Part shown: one piece after another, positions 51,285 to 60,354 of the stretch
Position numbering within the stretch: position 1 is the stretch's first letter
Layout: each line of letters starts with the position of its first letter
Assembly: GCA_003157875.1 (NCBI GenBank)
Contig: PMKV01000134.1
Coordinates: 48,992 to 111,606 of the forward strand
Direction: 5' to 3'
Length of the DNA stretch: 62,615 nt
From: Chloroflexota bacterium
GTDB taxonomy: Bacteria; Chloroflexota; Limnocylindria; Limnocylindrales; CSP1-4
Notes under the pieces: model-generated
What the model saw: only the letters and a program-made list of their open reading frames with translations
Databases searched by the model: none
What the model was told of the DNA's origin: nothing
Translations under genes and position numbers: made by a program

Positions 51285-52970
51285 TCAGAAGACTCCCTCA
51301 GGGTCATCAACTCGACCGGCCAGATACGCCGCCAGGTAGAACCCCTGCAGATCCATGACATTGTCGGGCGAAGCTGCCGGATAGTGCCAGTAGCCTCGGT
51401 CGTCCGCGAATAGGGCTGAGACCTCGCTCCCGCCTGCGGAGAGTTGGCCCAGTCTCCGCGCGATTGCGTTTGAGAACAGGTCTGGTTCGTGGCTCGCATC
51501 TGAGCTGAACGCCCCGGACGCCAGCCGTCGTGTGCCAACGTAGTCCTTCGATCGAGCGCACGTGTCGTTCAGACCGAGTGCCTGCCCCCACAACCAGGCC
51601 GCGTATGCCTCAGGAACGGAACCGAACGTCGCGGCCGACACGTACGAGGGTGCGAGGGCAGGTCTGATTGGCAGTCCAATGAGTGGGGCCATGGCGGCGA
51701 AGCTGAGGGTGTCCGTGTCGCCTGAGCTCAGCTTGGAGGCGCGGTTTCGCAATGCGGTGACTACTCCCTCGGGAATCGGCCGGCCGAGCGACTTGGCGAG
51801 CGAAACGATGAAGTAGGCGCGCCGGCCCTCGCCCCCTTTCACACCGCCCTGTGCAATTCCATCCAGCCAAGCGGACTCTTCAGCCGAGACCGCTTTCTGG
51901 TCGAATGCTTGCCCGGTGGAACGGGCCAGCATCACCCCAAAGTAAGTCGTCTCCGGGTCGGGTACGGGTGCCTTCTGCATCCATCCAGAAGGGCCCGCTG
52001 AGGAAGAGATAGTCTCCAGTCCTCGATCCGGGACGGTCCATCCGAGTTCGATCGCCATCCAGGTGGCATGAGGATCCCCCAGAGAAGGTTGAGATGACGT
52101 AGCGATCAAACCATCGGAGAGGGCACCCGGACTTGCCGAAGGGGCGGGGATTTCGATCGCAATGCCGTTATCCCTGGCGATCTGCTTCACGGCTGCCCGC
52201 ACAGTCAAATCGGCGGGCGACACATCCTGGTGGGTTGCGCCAACAAGCTCCTCCAGCCGTAGGGCAAGATTCTTGGCTTCACGAGCGCGTGTTCCTTGGT
52301 CGAGGGAACTATCGGCGACCTGCCAGACTGGGATTATGTGGTCGAGGCCCTCGGCGACGGGTTGAGGACTGTCTGTAACTCCCGGTAGCTCGTGGTCAAC
52401 CTTGGTGGCAACCTCGCTCGGGATCTGGATGCCCATAAGTGTCAAGAGTCCCGTCGCCCGAGCGGTCGCCGTCCAATCGGTAGGCTGACTTGGAGCCCAA
52501 CGGTACAGTCCACCGTCTCGGAACTGTTCGAGAGATCGGCTCACATCGTCCGCACCGGGCGGTCGGCCCAGATCAACCAGGGCGCTGACCGCGAGACTCA
52601 GATTCTCAAGCGGGGGCAGTCCGTCCGCGGGTTGTGGATCTCTGACGATTGCATCGAGCCACTCCTGGCAAGCTGATGGCACAAGCCCGACGGGCGTAAT
52701 CCTCAGGGCGGACGCCGCATGAAGCATCCAACTGGTTCTGTACAGGGAAGGCTGCGCGGCCAGATTCGGGATGGAGCTGTATCCGCCCGCATCCTGCGCG
52801 GTCCAGGTCCAACTCTCCTGAAGGTAGGCCGACAGGGCGGAGTCAGGGTCGGCCACCACCAGAGGAGATGAAGTGGGGAGCGAACACGCATTCACGACGG
52901 CCAGGCAGACGAACGCTAATGCGGCCGCCTGCCTGGGCCAGCCGGGGCGGAACGTTGGGCCGAGACCCAT
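51285..52970 (-). CDS. large lipoprotein, possible alpha/alpha-toroid fold
   Basis: 561 residues. Signal peptide with lipobox VVNAC (Cys29). The mature protein is mostly helical with recurrent segments of the style YRTSWMLHAASALRI, NLSLAVSALVDLG, TDWTATARATGLLTLMG, ATWMAIELGW and RRAYFIVSLAKSLGRP. This repeated pairing of Trp/Tyr-rich turns with Ala/Leu helices is like squalene-cyclase/alpha-2-macroglobulin toroids, without the cyclase DxDD or the thioester CxEQ. It stands 58 bases upstream of the sigma gene on the same strand and may be co-transcribed or belong to the sigma regulon. Substrate unknown. Confidence 0.68.
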   Translation of the reverse strand: MGLGPTFRPGWPRQAAALAFVCLAVVNACSLPTSSPLVVADPDSALSAYLQESWTWTAQDAGGYSSIPNLAAQPSLYRTSWMLHAASALRITPVGLVPSACQEWLDAIVRDPQPADGLPPLENLSLAVSALVDLGRPPGADDVSRSLEQFRDGGLYRWAPSQPTDWTATARATGLLTLMGIQIPSEVATKVDHELPGVTDSPQPVAEGLDHIIPVWQVADSSLDQGTRAREAKNLALRLEELVGATHQDVSPADLTVRAAVKQIARDNGIAIEIPAPSASPGALSDGLIATSSQPSLGDPHATWMAIELGWTVPDRGLETISSSAGPSGWMQKAPVPDPETTYFGVMLARSTGQAFDQKAVSAEESAWLDGIAQGGVKGGEGRRAYFIVSLAKSLGRPIPEGVVTALRNRASKLSSGDTDTLSFAAMAPLIGLPIRPALAPSYVSAATFGSVPEAYAAWLWGQALGLNDTCARSKDYVGTRRLASGAFSSDASHEPDLFSNAIARRLGQLSAGGSEVSALFADDRGYWHYPAASPDNVMDLQGFYLAAYLAGRVDDPEGVF

Positions 52971-53004
52971 GGCCTAGGTCAGCCCTATCGGGCTGGAATC
53001 AAGA

Positions 53005-53814
53005 TCACGGGATCACGTAGCTCGCCGTGTTGGCCCACCATGAGCCACCCAAGTTTATGTGATAGGTCGACGTCTCAGTGAAGCCATTGAGACTGTAGCC
53101 TTGCACGTGGATCCCATAGGTGTAGTTGTAGACGTTCCATGACTGTTGCCCGGTGATCGCGTCCGGGCAGTAGCTGTACCCGTTCGTGATGGGCGAGAAA
53201 CCAACGCCCCCGCCAGCCGGAAGCGAGAACGTGACGCCAGTCATTGCCCAGCCGGAAGCGGTCCATGTGTCGCAGTTCTGGATCGAGTCGGCGTTCCAGG
53301 GAATCTGGCCCCCCCAGTAGGTCCTAGAGACCGTGTCGAGATAGATGTCTTGGGGGTAGCCGGTCCAGGGATTGTTGTTCGTGAGCGTGATGTTGCTGCG
53401 AAAGCCGGTGTAGAGAGTGCCACCGTTGTTGGGGTAGCCGGGGGCATACCCCCAGTTGGACGCCCCAGCCGACATCGTGCAGGCGCTTGACACCTGGAAG
53501 ATGTAGCCGCTCGGGACCACGTTGCGGCAGTCCGTGTTCCAATTAGTGACCGAACTGGAGCTGGCCGTCACTGACGACGCGACTCGCGGATCACTCGTCG
53601 TGGCCAGTCCCAGAGCAACTGCTTGTGACTGAGACAGATCAGCATTGACCTTGGTTCTAAGCCTCGGATCGTTGGTGATGACCACTACGGTGCCCGTCGA
53701 GTTCCGAGACACGACCCTTACACCCGCAGCCGTGGTCGGCCCAGCAGCTGAGACTGGAGCCGTTCCTGCGATCATCAGCGCCAGGGCGCAGATTGGCACA
53801 ACCAATCGTTTCAT
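53005..53814 (-). CDS. secreted protein of unknown function
   Basis: 269 residues from ATG 53814 (AGGAGG five bases upstream). Signal peptide MKRLVVPICALALMIAGTAP cut near VSA-A. A short N-terminal region (RVVSRNSTGTVVVITNDPRL, LSQSQAVALGLATTSDPRVA) precedes a beta-rich C-terminal domain with four cysteines and many Asn/Tyr/Trp (GYIFQVSSACTMSAGASNWG, DIYLDTVSRTYWGGQIPWN). Probably an extracellular binding protein. It lies 34 bases upstream of the toroid-like lipoprotein gene, same strand, so it may be in the same transcript. Confidence 0.75.
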   Translation of the reverse strand: MKRLVVPICALALMIAGTAPVSAAGPTTAAGVRVVSRNSTGTVVVITNDPRLRTKVNADLSQSQAVALGLATTSDPRVASSVTASSSSVTNWNTDCRNVVPSGYIFQVSSACTMSAGASNWGYAPGYPNNGGTLYTGFRSNITLTNNNPWTGYPQDIYLDTVSRTYWGGQIPWNADSIQNCDTWTASGWAMTGVTFSLPAGGGVGFSPITNGYSYCPDAITGQQSWNVYNYTYGIHVQGYSLNGFTETSTYHINLGGSWWANTASYVIP

Positions 53815-53954
53815 TGGATCCTCCTCAAAGTTGCGACCCGGGGTCTCGCCCCATTTGATCCGCCAGTCGAGTATCAGATGACGGAGGGAAGCAGGCGAAT
53901 AGGCATAATGCCGTAGAGGGCTCCACGCGTGAGTGTCAGCGCAGTCCTAACCCC

Positions 53955-54059
53955 ATGACCTGATAGTGATCGACGAATCGCTCAGGGTCTCCCGGCGACC
54001 ACCGGGGGCTTTCACACAGCCTTGGACATGCTTCCCTCGCGACGCCTCTCGACTACTGC
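53955..54059 (+). repeat. 105-bp direct repeat, right copy
   Basis: Identical to 35933-36037 except for one base (C for G near 54045), same orientation, about 18.0 kb away. The right end covers the stop codon and last residue of the zinc-ribbon gene at 54053-54961; the three hairpins of the left copy are conserved here. Read on the minus strand it follows that gene and may act as its terminator. Confidence 0.85.
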
Positions 54060-54961
54060 ACCGTGTAGGAAGCCTGCGCCAGCACGCTACCGCCCGAATC
54101 AAACACGTACATCGTGTATGACCCCGGGATAAAGAAGGCACATACATAGCCATAGGCGAGAAGATCGCCCAAGGACCCAGTGTCGCTCAGATACCACGAT
54201 CCTCCGCTCTGCTGCGTAAATCCCCACTCCTGAACAGACTTGGTGTCGAAGACGCCTGCCCCCTGGACTGTGCCTTCCTTGATTGTGATCTCGTCGGTCG
54301 CCGGCACCGAAGCCGGCAGTTGGATGGTGATCGTATGCGTCTCGCCAGTGCACGTGTAGGTGGAGGGGACAATTGACAGGCTGCCGGCCGGAGACAGGTG
54401 GCTGCCACCGCCAGCCGTCATCATGAATGCGCCTGCGATGATGACCACGACCAATCCGATCGCACCCAGGGCCACGAAAATGGTGGTCCAGTTTCGGCTA
54501 GCAACGATCGGTGCGTAGCCGAATCCCTGATATCCAGAGGGTTGGCCATAGCCCTGGGGCGGCGTGGCCGGCGGCTGTGAGTAGGCCTGCGGTTGGCTAT
54601 AGCCCTGGGGCGGCGTGGCCGGCGGCTGTGAGTAGGCCTGCGGTTGGCTATAGCCCTGGGGCGGCGTGGCCGGCGGCTGTGAGTAGGCCTGCGGCGTGGA
54701 ACCCGTCACGGATAGGCCTCCCAGGACCACCACAGGACCCGGTTCGGGCTGCCGAGCAGCACGACTGTCGTAGCCGCAGTTGCCGCATTGAGTGTAGCCA
54801 GGGTAGAGCGGCGCGTGGCAGCGCTGGCAGGTGGAAGGGGCTGCCTGTTGCTGCGGCGGCATGGCCGGCGCGCCAACATATCGGAAGTCGAGCCCACACC
54901 TCTGGCAGATCGGATAGTCGCCCAGGCGCGGCGTCGCGCAGCGTGGGCACTGGCTCGTCAT
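54053..54961 (-). CDS. zinc-ribbon membrane protein with Pro/Gln/Tyr repeats
   Basis: 302 residues from ATG 54961 (AAAGGAG five bases upstream). Two zinc ribbons at about 5-23 (CPRCATPRLGDYPICQRCG) and 45-62 (CQRCHAPLYPGYTQCGNCG) are followed by three copies of a 17-residue repeat QAYSQPPATPPQGYSQP, a membrane helix (IFVALGAIGLVVVIIAGAFM) and an extracellular beta-rich domain with two cysteines. This is the layout of the protein at 44947-45825. The ribbons may bind DNA or protein at the membrane while the outer domain senses a ligand. The last codon lies in the 105-bp repeat. Confidence 0.75.
   Translation of the reverse strand: MTSQCPRCATPRLGDYPICQRCGLDFRYVGAPAMPPQQQAAPSTCQRCHAPLYPGYTQCGNCGYDSRAARQPEPGPVVVLGGLSVTGSTPQAYSQPPATPPQGYSQPQAYSQPPATPPQGYSQPQAYSQPPATPPQGYGQPSGYQGFGYAPIVASRNWTTIFVALGAIGLVVVIIAGAFMMTAGGGSHLSPAGSLSIVPSTYTCTGETHTITIQLPASVPATDEITIKEGTVQGAGVFDTKSVQEWGFTQQSGGSWYLSDTGSLGDLLAYGYVCAFFIPGSYTMYVFDSGGSVLAQASYTVQ
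54551..54694 (-). repeat. 51-bp tandem repeat inside the zinc-ribbon gene
   Basis: About 2.8 copies of a 51-bp unit starting at 54551, 54602 and 54653, nearly identical, encoding the QAYSQPPATPPQGYSQP linker. Copy number probably varies between strains. Confidence 0.9.
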
Positions 54962-55165
54962 CGGGTCTCCTTTGCTGGACACCAAATAGCGCCAGGCGCT
55001 GGCCTGGTTCGGCTACTACCAGGAAATGCTCGGGGCGTCGCTCGCGCTGGCAGTGTACGAGTGCAGCATAGGTGGCGGTGATGCGCCCCAAGCGAGGATT
55101 TCCCCGAGAAGTTGGTACCTGCCAGGCCAGTCGGGGCGTCACGATCGCTGGATCGTGACAGGGCG

Positions 55166-56350
55166 CTACTCGGGCTCGAGTCCACGCGGGTCACCGACGG
55201 CCCGCCATAAGCGTCGGCCGAACGCCACAGCCGTTTGTTCGCGGCTGGGGTCCGCTGTCCCAGTCAGCCGTGTCCACTGCCAGAGATCTACAGCTAGGGG
55301 CAAAGAACTCATGTTCATCCCCGTGCCGTCCTCGTCGAGCCTGCGTGACTGTGAACCCAGCACGCGCACGTCCAAGAACACCTGATGGGCTGGCGGGATC
55401 TGGAGCCCGCTCGCAGACAGCACGCCCCGGATGAGGTCGGCGAACGGAGTGACGCCCAGGTATGAGCTCGCTGATGCGGCGCGTAAGAAGATGGTCCCGT
55501 CGGTGTAGCGTGCCGCCACTTGGAGTCCGCCGACGAGGATCACCCGATCCTCACGGTGGTAGATCGGCTTCAGTCCGAGAACGGCCGGAGTGGTGAAGAT
55601 GGACCCCGATCCGGCGCGGCCCGATCGCGTCAACAGATTGGCTAACGATCCCTCGCCGAGAGGCGGAAAGGGAACCGCGACTATCTGCGTCACGTACGGG
55701 GCGGCACCGGTGTCGAGCAACTCAGCACCGGGGCTAGCCCCGTGGATCTCGTCGGCACGTCTGTATACGGAGGTCGGACCCGCCGTACCTCTCGCGACCA
55801 GCGCATCGATTGTCGCCTTGTCGGTCACGGGATCAGAGCCACCCGGGTTGCGAAGGTAGATCCGACCGTTGCGAGCAAGAAGGTGAGGTGTTTGTGCTGA
55901 TGACTCGACGCGGGCGGCCACGACAACCCGGCCTGGTTCGTCAGGCGACGGGATCTGGACCGTGTCCCAAGTGGGCAATGGGCTGACGTGGCCGACGACA
56001 CAGTCGCTGACACGGCGGATCCAATCCTCGCCGGGCTCAAGCCCCGGAAAGGCGTCGATTGTGTTGTCGCTTGCCTTCGCCGTCGTCCCCCAGAGAACGA
56101 AACCTCCAAGCCGGTTGGCGAAAGCGCAGACCGCCTTCTCAACATCCGGGCAATCGAACAGCTCCTTGAACTCAAAGAAGAGCGTTTCGCCCTTCCCTTC
56201 CGCTCGGAGGCGGTTGAGGAGCGCCGAGTCCCATCGTTGGAGTGGCTCTGGAACAAGATCGTCGAGTATGGTCACGGAACGATTATCGGCCTCGCTGGTC
56301 GAATGTTCATGACGACCTGACGCACTCATCGTGTCGGCCGGCTGAGCCAC
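55166..56350 (-). CDS. AlbA_2 (Schlafen-type) DNA-binding protein of the R-M operon
   Basis: 394 residues from GTG 56350 (ATG 56329 is an alternative). Residues about 50-165 form an AlbA_2/Schlafen-like domain: ETLFFEFKELFDCPDVEKAV, CAFANRLGGFVLWGTTAKAS, VVVAARVESSAQTPHLLARN, GRIYLRNPGGSDPV. This fold binds nucleic acid or ATP and, in several defence proteins, has nuclease activity. The C-terminal half (about 200-394) is unassigned. It begins 15 bases after the hsdR stop on the same strand, so it is probably the last gene of the restriction operon and an accessory defence or regulatory component. Confidence 0.78.
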   Translation of the reverse strand: MAQPADTMSASGRHEHSTSEADNRSVTILDDLVPEPLQRWDSALLNRLRAEGKGETLFFEFKELFDCPDVEKAVCAFANRLGGFVLWGTTAKASDNTIDAFPGLEPGEDWIRRVSDCVVGHVSPLPTWDTVQIPSPDEPGRVVVAARVESSAQTPHLLARNGRIYLRNPGGSDPVTDKATIDALVARGTAGPTSVYRRADEIHGASPGAELLDTGAAPYVTQIVAVPFPPLGEGSLANLLTRSGRAGSGSIFTTPAVLGLKPIYHREDRVILVGGLQVAARYTDGTIFLRAASASSYLGVTPFADLIRGVLSASGLQIPPAHQVFLDVRVLGSQSRRLDEDGTGMNMSSLPLAVDLWQWTRLTGTADPSREQTAVAFGRRLWRAVGDPRGLEPE

Positions 56351-56365
56351 TTTCTCGCGTAGCGG

Positions 56366-59300
56366 TCACGCCGCCACTGCGGTGGCCCGGACCCGGAGCA
56401 ATGTGGCAATGAGCTCGTCCACCTCGCCCGAGGCGAAAAGGCCATCCGGGCCGCGGGGGGTGATGTCCGTGAACGGCGACTCGTAGAGCAGCACCGCCGG
56501 CATGACGCCGTGCTCCGTGAGGTGATCGACGATCAGGTTGACGAACTCGATCTGGTTGGCGCCGAGAGTCTTGCCGGCGAGGAACCCAGCCAGGGCCTCT
56601 TTGGCGGCCCCCCGATCGAGGCCGACGAGCGACCGAACGAATAGGCCGAGGCCGCTCGACTCCTTCTTGGCTCGGTCGATCTGCTCGGGGCCGCCAACGC
56701 CGCTCTCCACGAGCATGCGCTCCAATTCGGTGATGTCTGTGGCCGTGAGCGGGCGGTTCATCCGTAGCTTCGCGATTGCGGCGTGATCCTGATGCTCACG
56801 CAGAAAGACCCGGGCCTTGGCGCGGAACTTCTCGAAGTCCCAGCCTGCGGCGAGGCCGGGGAGTTCGACCTTCTCCTCGGGCCCCATCTCGTCCTCGAAG
56901 TCGGCGAAGACCACACGACGCTTCTGCTTCTCGATGAGCTTGGCGAGGTCCCGGAGGCGGCGCCGCACCAGCTCCAGCATCGGGACGGTGACGTTGACCC
57001 ACCACTCGTCCGTCTGGATCTCGGCGATCAGCGGCAACTGGGCCCGAACCATTGGGATTGCGGCCTTCTCTTCCAGCAGGCCGGCGATCGTCTTGACTTG
57101 ATCGCGGAGCTTCTCGAAGCCGGTACCGGCATGGAGAACGCATAGCTGCAGATTCAGGATGAGGAGATCAAAGCGCTTGGCCTCCTCCGACTCTGGGTCA
57201 AGCTCGGCCGGAAGACCCGCCACATTGCGCCCAAGCGCAGAAGCCTGCTCGACCGACAACGTCGCCCATGCCTCTGGCTTCGCGTACGTCTCTACGAGTC
57301 GTCGCTGCGGGCGAACCAGGAAGTTGTCCAGGTTCATCGCGGCAACTTCGCGATGAAGCGATTCGGCTAGGGCGCCGCGTACACCTGCATCGGTTGTTGG
57401 GTCGCCGAACGGCGTCAGGACCGTCGCCGCGGCCGCAGGACCACCGGCCGGAACCAGACGTTTGTCCAGAGCCCCCACTACCTCCAGCCGCCTGACGAAG
57501 AGCCGTTTCCCCAGCGACTCCCCCGCCGACCCCTCAGTCATCTCCGGGTTCTGGCCGAAGAACTCCAGGTTGCCGCAGTAGTCGAAGAGCTGGAAGCAGT
57601 CCTTGTCCTGGCCGGGTTCGAACAGGTTGGGACAGAGGCGCGTGCCTCGGCCCAGCATCTGCCAGAACTTGGTCTTCGAGCGGACCATCTTGAAGAAGAC
57701 CAGGTTCACAACCTCGGGGATGTCGATACCCGTGTCGAGCATGTCCACCGAGATGGCGATGTGCGGCGAGCGCTCCTTGTTCGAGAAGTCATCGATGAGG
57801 TTCTGAGCGTACTCGGTGCGATATGTCACTGCGCGGGCGAAATGGCCGTGGTAGTTCGGGTAGTTGGCGTTGAACCGCTCGGCGATGAAGTCCGCGTGGT
57901 CTTGGTTCTTGGCAAAGACGATGGTCTTGCCCAGGCGATCGCCGCCGGCGACGGTCAGGCCGCGGGTCATGAGGTGGGCAAGAACCTTGTCCACCGTGTC
58001 CTTGTTGAATAGCCACTGATTGAGCGCGCCCGCCTCGATGCGGTCCGGGACCACGCCCTCCTCGTCCCATTCGAGAGCGTCCCATTGGTCCTTTTCGGCC
58101 TCGGACAGCTCGTCGTAGCGGATGCCCTCGCGCTGGAACTTGAGCGGCACCGACACGGCCTTCGGCGGAACCAGGAAGCCATCGCGAACGGCCTCTTCGA
58201 GCGAGTAAGCGTCGGTCGGGACGCCCGTTTCGAGGTCGAAGAGGCTGTACGTATTGCGGTCGATCTCGTCCTTGGGCGTCGCCGTCAGGCCGACCAGCAG
58301 CGAGTCGAAGTAGTCGAAGATGGCGCGGTACTTCGCGAAGACCGAACGGTGCGCCTCGTCGATAATCACGAGGTCGAAATGGCCGGCCCCAAAGCGGCGC
58401 TGCCCGTCCGCTGCCTCGTCGATCAGCCCCATCATCGTCGGGTAGGTGGAGACGAAGACGCGGCCCTCGCCATCGCGGTCGGTGACCAGGTTCACCGGCG
58501 ACGAGTCGGGCAGGTGGCGCTTGAACGCGTTCTCGGCCTGCTTGACGAGCGCGACGCGGTCCGCAAGGAACAGCACGCGCTTGGCCCAGTTGGCCCGCAT
58601 CAGCAGGTCGCACAGGGCGATGACCGTGCGCGTCTTACCGGCGCCCGTGGCCATGACCAAGAGCGCCTTCCGGTCGCGGTCGCGCTCGAATGACTCGGCG
58701 ATGCGGCGGATTGCCCGCGTTTGGTAGTAGCGCTCCACGATCGCCCCGTTGATCTCGGCAGAGGCGAGCGGCTTGCGGCTGGCTCGACGCTGGATGAGTA
58801 GCTCCAGCTCGGCCTTCTTGTAGAAGCCCTGTACCCGGCGGGGCGGGTAGTTGGTGTCGTCCCAGATCCAGTGGTCGTAGCCGTTCGAGTAGAAGATCAC
58901 CGGGCGCCGGCCGAACTGGCGCTCCAGGCAATCGGCGTAGAGCTTGGCCTGCTGCTGACCGGCGCGCGGGTCGCGCCGCGTCCGCTTTGCTTCGACGAGC
59001 CCGAGCGGCTTGCCATCGTCGCCCCAGAGGACGTAGTCGACGAAGCCCTTCTCGTGGGTGTTGGGCATGCCCGCGATTTCGAACTCCCGATCGTGCGCCT
59101 GATCCAGCGGCCAGCCGGCTTCCTTGAGCAGGAGATCGATGAAGTAGTCGCGCGTCTCGGCTTCGAGGTAGTCGTGGGTGTCGGGCTGGGCGGCGGCTGC
59201 CTTCTTGGCCTCGGCCACCAGCGCGCGAAGGCTCGCCAACTCCTCGTCCAGTGCGGCCTTGTCGGCCAGGATGACGGCAAGTTTCTCGTCTTTGGCCTGC

Positions 59301-59782
59301 GATTCGGCCTGAATTGCCTTGAGCTGTTCGAGCGTCTGGCGCGTGACGAGCGCAGTCCGCGGCAGAGCCGAAGGGTCGAAGACGAGGTCGCCCGCCGGCC
59401 GGTCGGCTTGGGCGTATGTCCGTGCAAACCAGTAGCAGACGTGGAAGAGTTCGCCGACGGCTACCAGGGCGTCGTCGGTCGGGATGGGCGGGTGGCTGTG
59501 AACCGCCCGATTGCCAAGCGTCACGATCACGCGGGCCTTGTTTAAGACCGCCTCGCCCGCGACTGTCTTGAAGCTCGGCTCGTAGATCAGTGCGGAGAGG
59601 TTGTCCTGGTATGGCAGCCGCAGCGCAGCGTCGTGCTTGTATGCCCAGGCCACAGCCAGTTCGAGCGCCCGCCGCGCGTAGAAGCACGCCGCCCGCGGGT
59701 CCGAACGCACCGCCACCTCAGCCCGGATCGCGGCTTCGGCAACCTCCGGCCACTCTCCTTGGAGGAAGCGGAACTGGCTCAT
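56366..59782 (-). CDS. hsdR: type I restriction endonuclease subunit R
   Basis: 1138 residues from ATG 59782, whose first base overlaps the last base of the previous stop (TGATG). Domain order: an N-terminal DUF4145/HEPN-like helical domain (1-120, with R92-AVHS-H97); coiled coil; a PD-(D/E)xK nuclease (Asp249 in FVDYVLW, Glu264 and Lys266 in LVEAKR); a superfamily 2 translocase with ATGAGKT (378-384), DEAH (475-478), LTATP (499-503) and GRGTRL; and a C-terminal helical region binding HsdM/HsdS. It cuts unmodified DNA after translocation. A frame reaching further upstream overlaps the preceding gene and is not used. Confidence 0.95.
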   Translation of the reverse strand: MSQFRFLQGEWPEVAEAAIRAEVAVRSDPRAACFYARRALELAVAWAYKHDAALRLPYQDNLSALIYEPSFKTVAGEAVLNKARVIVTLGNRAVHSHPPIPTDDALVAVGELFHVCYWFARTYAQADRPAGDLVFDPSALPRTALVTRQTLEQLKAIQAESQAKDEKLAVILADKAALDEELASLRALVAEAKKAAAAQPDTHDYLEAETRDYFIDLLLKEAGWPLDQAHDREFEIAGMPNTHEKGFVDYVLWGDDGKPLGLVEAKRTRRDPRAGQQQAKLYADCLERQFGRRPVIFYSNGYDHWIWDDTNYPPRRVQGFYKKAELELLIQRRASRKPLASAEINGAIVERYYQTRAIRRIAESFERDRDRKALLVMATGAGKTRTVIALCDLLMRANWAKRVLFLADRVALVKQAENAFKRHLPDSSPVNLVTDRDGEGRVFVSTYPTMMGLIDEAADGQRRFGAGHFDLVIIDEAHRSVFAKYRAIFDYFDSLLVGLTATPKDEIDRNTYSLFDLETGVPTDAYSLEEAVRDGFLVPPKAVSVPLKFQREGIRYDELSEAEKDQWDALEWDEEGVVPDRIEAGALNQWLFNKDTVDKVLAHLMTRGLTVAGGDRLGKTIVFAKNQDHADFIAERFNANYPNYHGHFARAVTYRTEYAQNLIDDFSNKERSPHIAISVDMLDTGIDIPEVVNLVFFKMVRSKTKFWQMLGRGTRLCPNLFEPGQDKDCFQLFDYCGNLEFFGQNPEMTEGSAGESLGKRLFVRRLEVVGALDKRLVPAGGPAAAATVLTPFGDPTTDAGVRGALAESLHREVAAMNLDNFLVRPQRRLVETYAKPEAWATLSVEQASALGRNVAGLPAELDPESEEAKRFDLLILNLQLCVLHAGTGFEKLRDQVKTIAGLLEEKAAIPMVRAQLPLIAEIQTDEWWVNVTVPMLELVRRRLRDLAKLIEKQKRRVVFADFEDEMGPEEKVELPGLAAGWDFEKFRAKARVFLREHQDHAAIAKLRMNRPLTATDITELERMLVESGVGGPEQIDRAKKESSGLGLFVRSLVGLDRGAAKEALAGFLAGKTLGANQIEFVNLIVDHLTEHGVMPAVLLYESPFTDITPRGPDGLFASGEVDELIATLLRVRATAVAA

Positions 59783-60300
59783 CACGCCGACTGTGCGCGC
59801 GAAGACGCGACGGTGAGCACCAGCGAGACGAGCCGGTGGGTGCTCTCGAGTACGGAGTTGGCCATTCCGAGAGTGACTGCATCCTGCGAAGCCGGGTGGG
59901 AGTACAGATTGCGCAATTTCGCTCCGGTCCGGGTCAGCTCCGCGATGGTCGAGGGCAGCACGTTCTCGCGTTCCGCTTGGTCCACCAGCTTCTTGAATGG
60001 CCACCGCTCGTGCCCTGGGTAGAGGATTCGTAGAGATGCCTCAACCGCCTGGAGCGCCACCAGGCATGCGACGGCCATGAACTCGTAGTCAAACCATGAG
60101 TGCACGAACAGGCTCCTCGCCATCTTGAGCAACCTGGTAGGACCATCGGACTCCGATGGCGGCACTTCCACCAACGAGTCCCAGCTTGACGCAATCTGGG
60201 CCAGCTTCTCGAAGGTCATCGGGTGTGGCTGTCCCTCAGCGTCAACGCCGCCGACGGTGATTTCCCACCGAGGATCCGGCTGGGGCTCCGCAGATGTCAT
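59782..60300 (-). CDS. HEPN-like protein inside the type I R-M operon
   Basis: 172 residues from ATG 60300 (a GTG at 60318 is possible; neither has a strong ribosome binding site). All-helical: LLKMARSLFVHSWFDYEFMA, VACLVALQAVEASLRILYPG, FKKLVDQAERENVL, then GAKLRNLYSHP, which fits the HEPN catalytic pattern R-x4-H (Arg130, His135). HEPN proteins are often RNases of toxin or abortive-infection systems; catalytic activity here is inferred only from the motif. Its stop overlaps the hsdR start by one base, so expression is coupled to hsdR. It lies 54 bases after hsdS. Confidence 0.68.
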   Translation of the reverse strand: MTSAEPQPDPRWEITVGGVDAEGQPHPMTFEKLAQIASSWDSLVEVPPSESDGPTRLLKMARSLFVHSWFDYEFMAVACLVALQAVEASLRILYPGHERWPFKKLVDQAERENVLPSTIAELTRTGAKLRNLYSHPASQDAVTLGMANSVLESTHRLVSLVLTVASSRAQSA

Positions 60301-60354
60301 CGCGCCACTCGCACACACGGCCAGTCACGTTCGAGGAAAGCAAACTGGCTCACG

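Noticed and set aside
36006-54052. Complete prophage
   Set aside because: No integrase, terminase large subunit, portal, capsid, tail or lysis cassette was found, so only a phage-like module can be supported.
54551-54694. CRISPR array
   Set aside because: The 51-bp units are contiguous, without spacers, and keep the reading frame of a Pro/Gln linker. No cas gene or other array is present.
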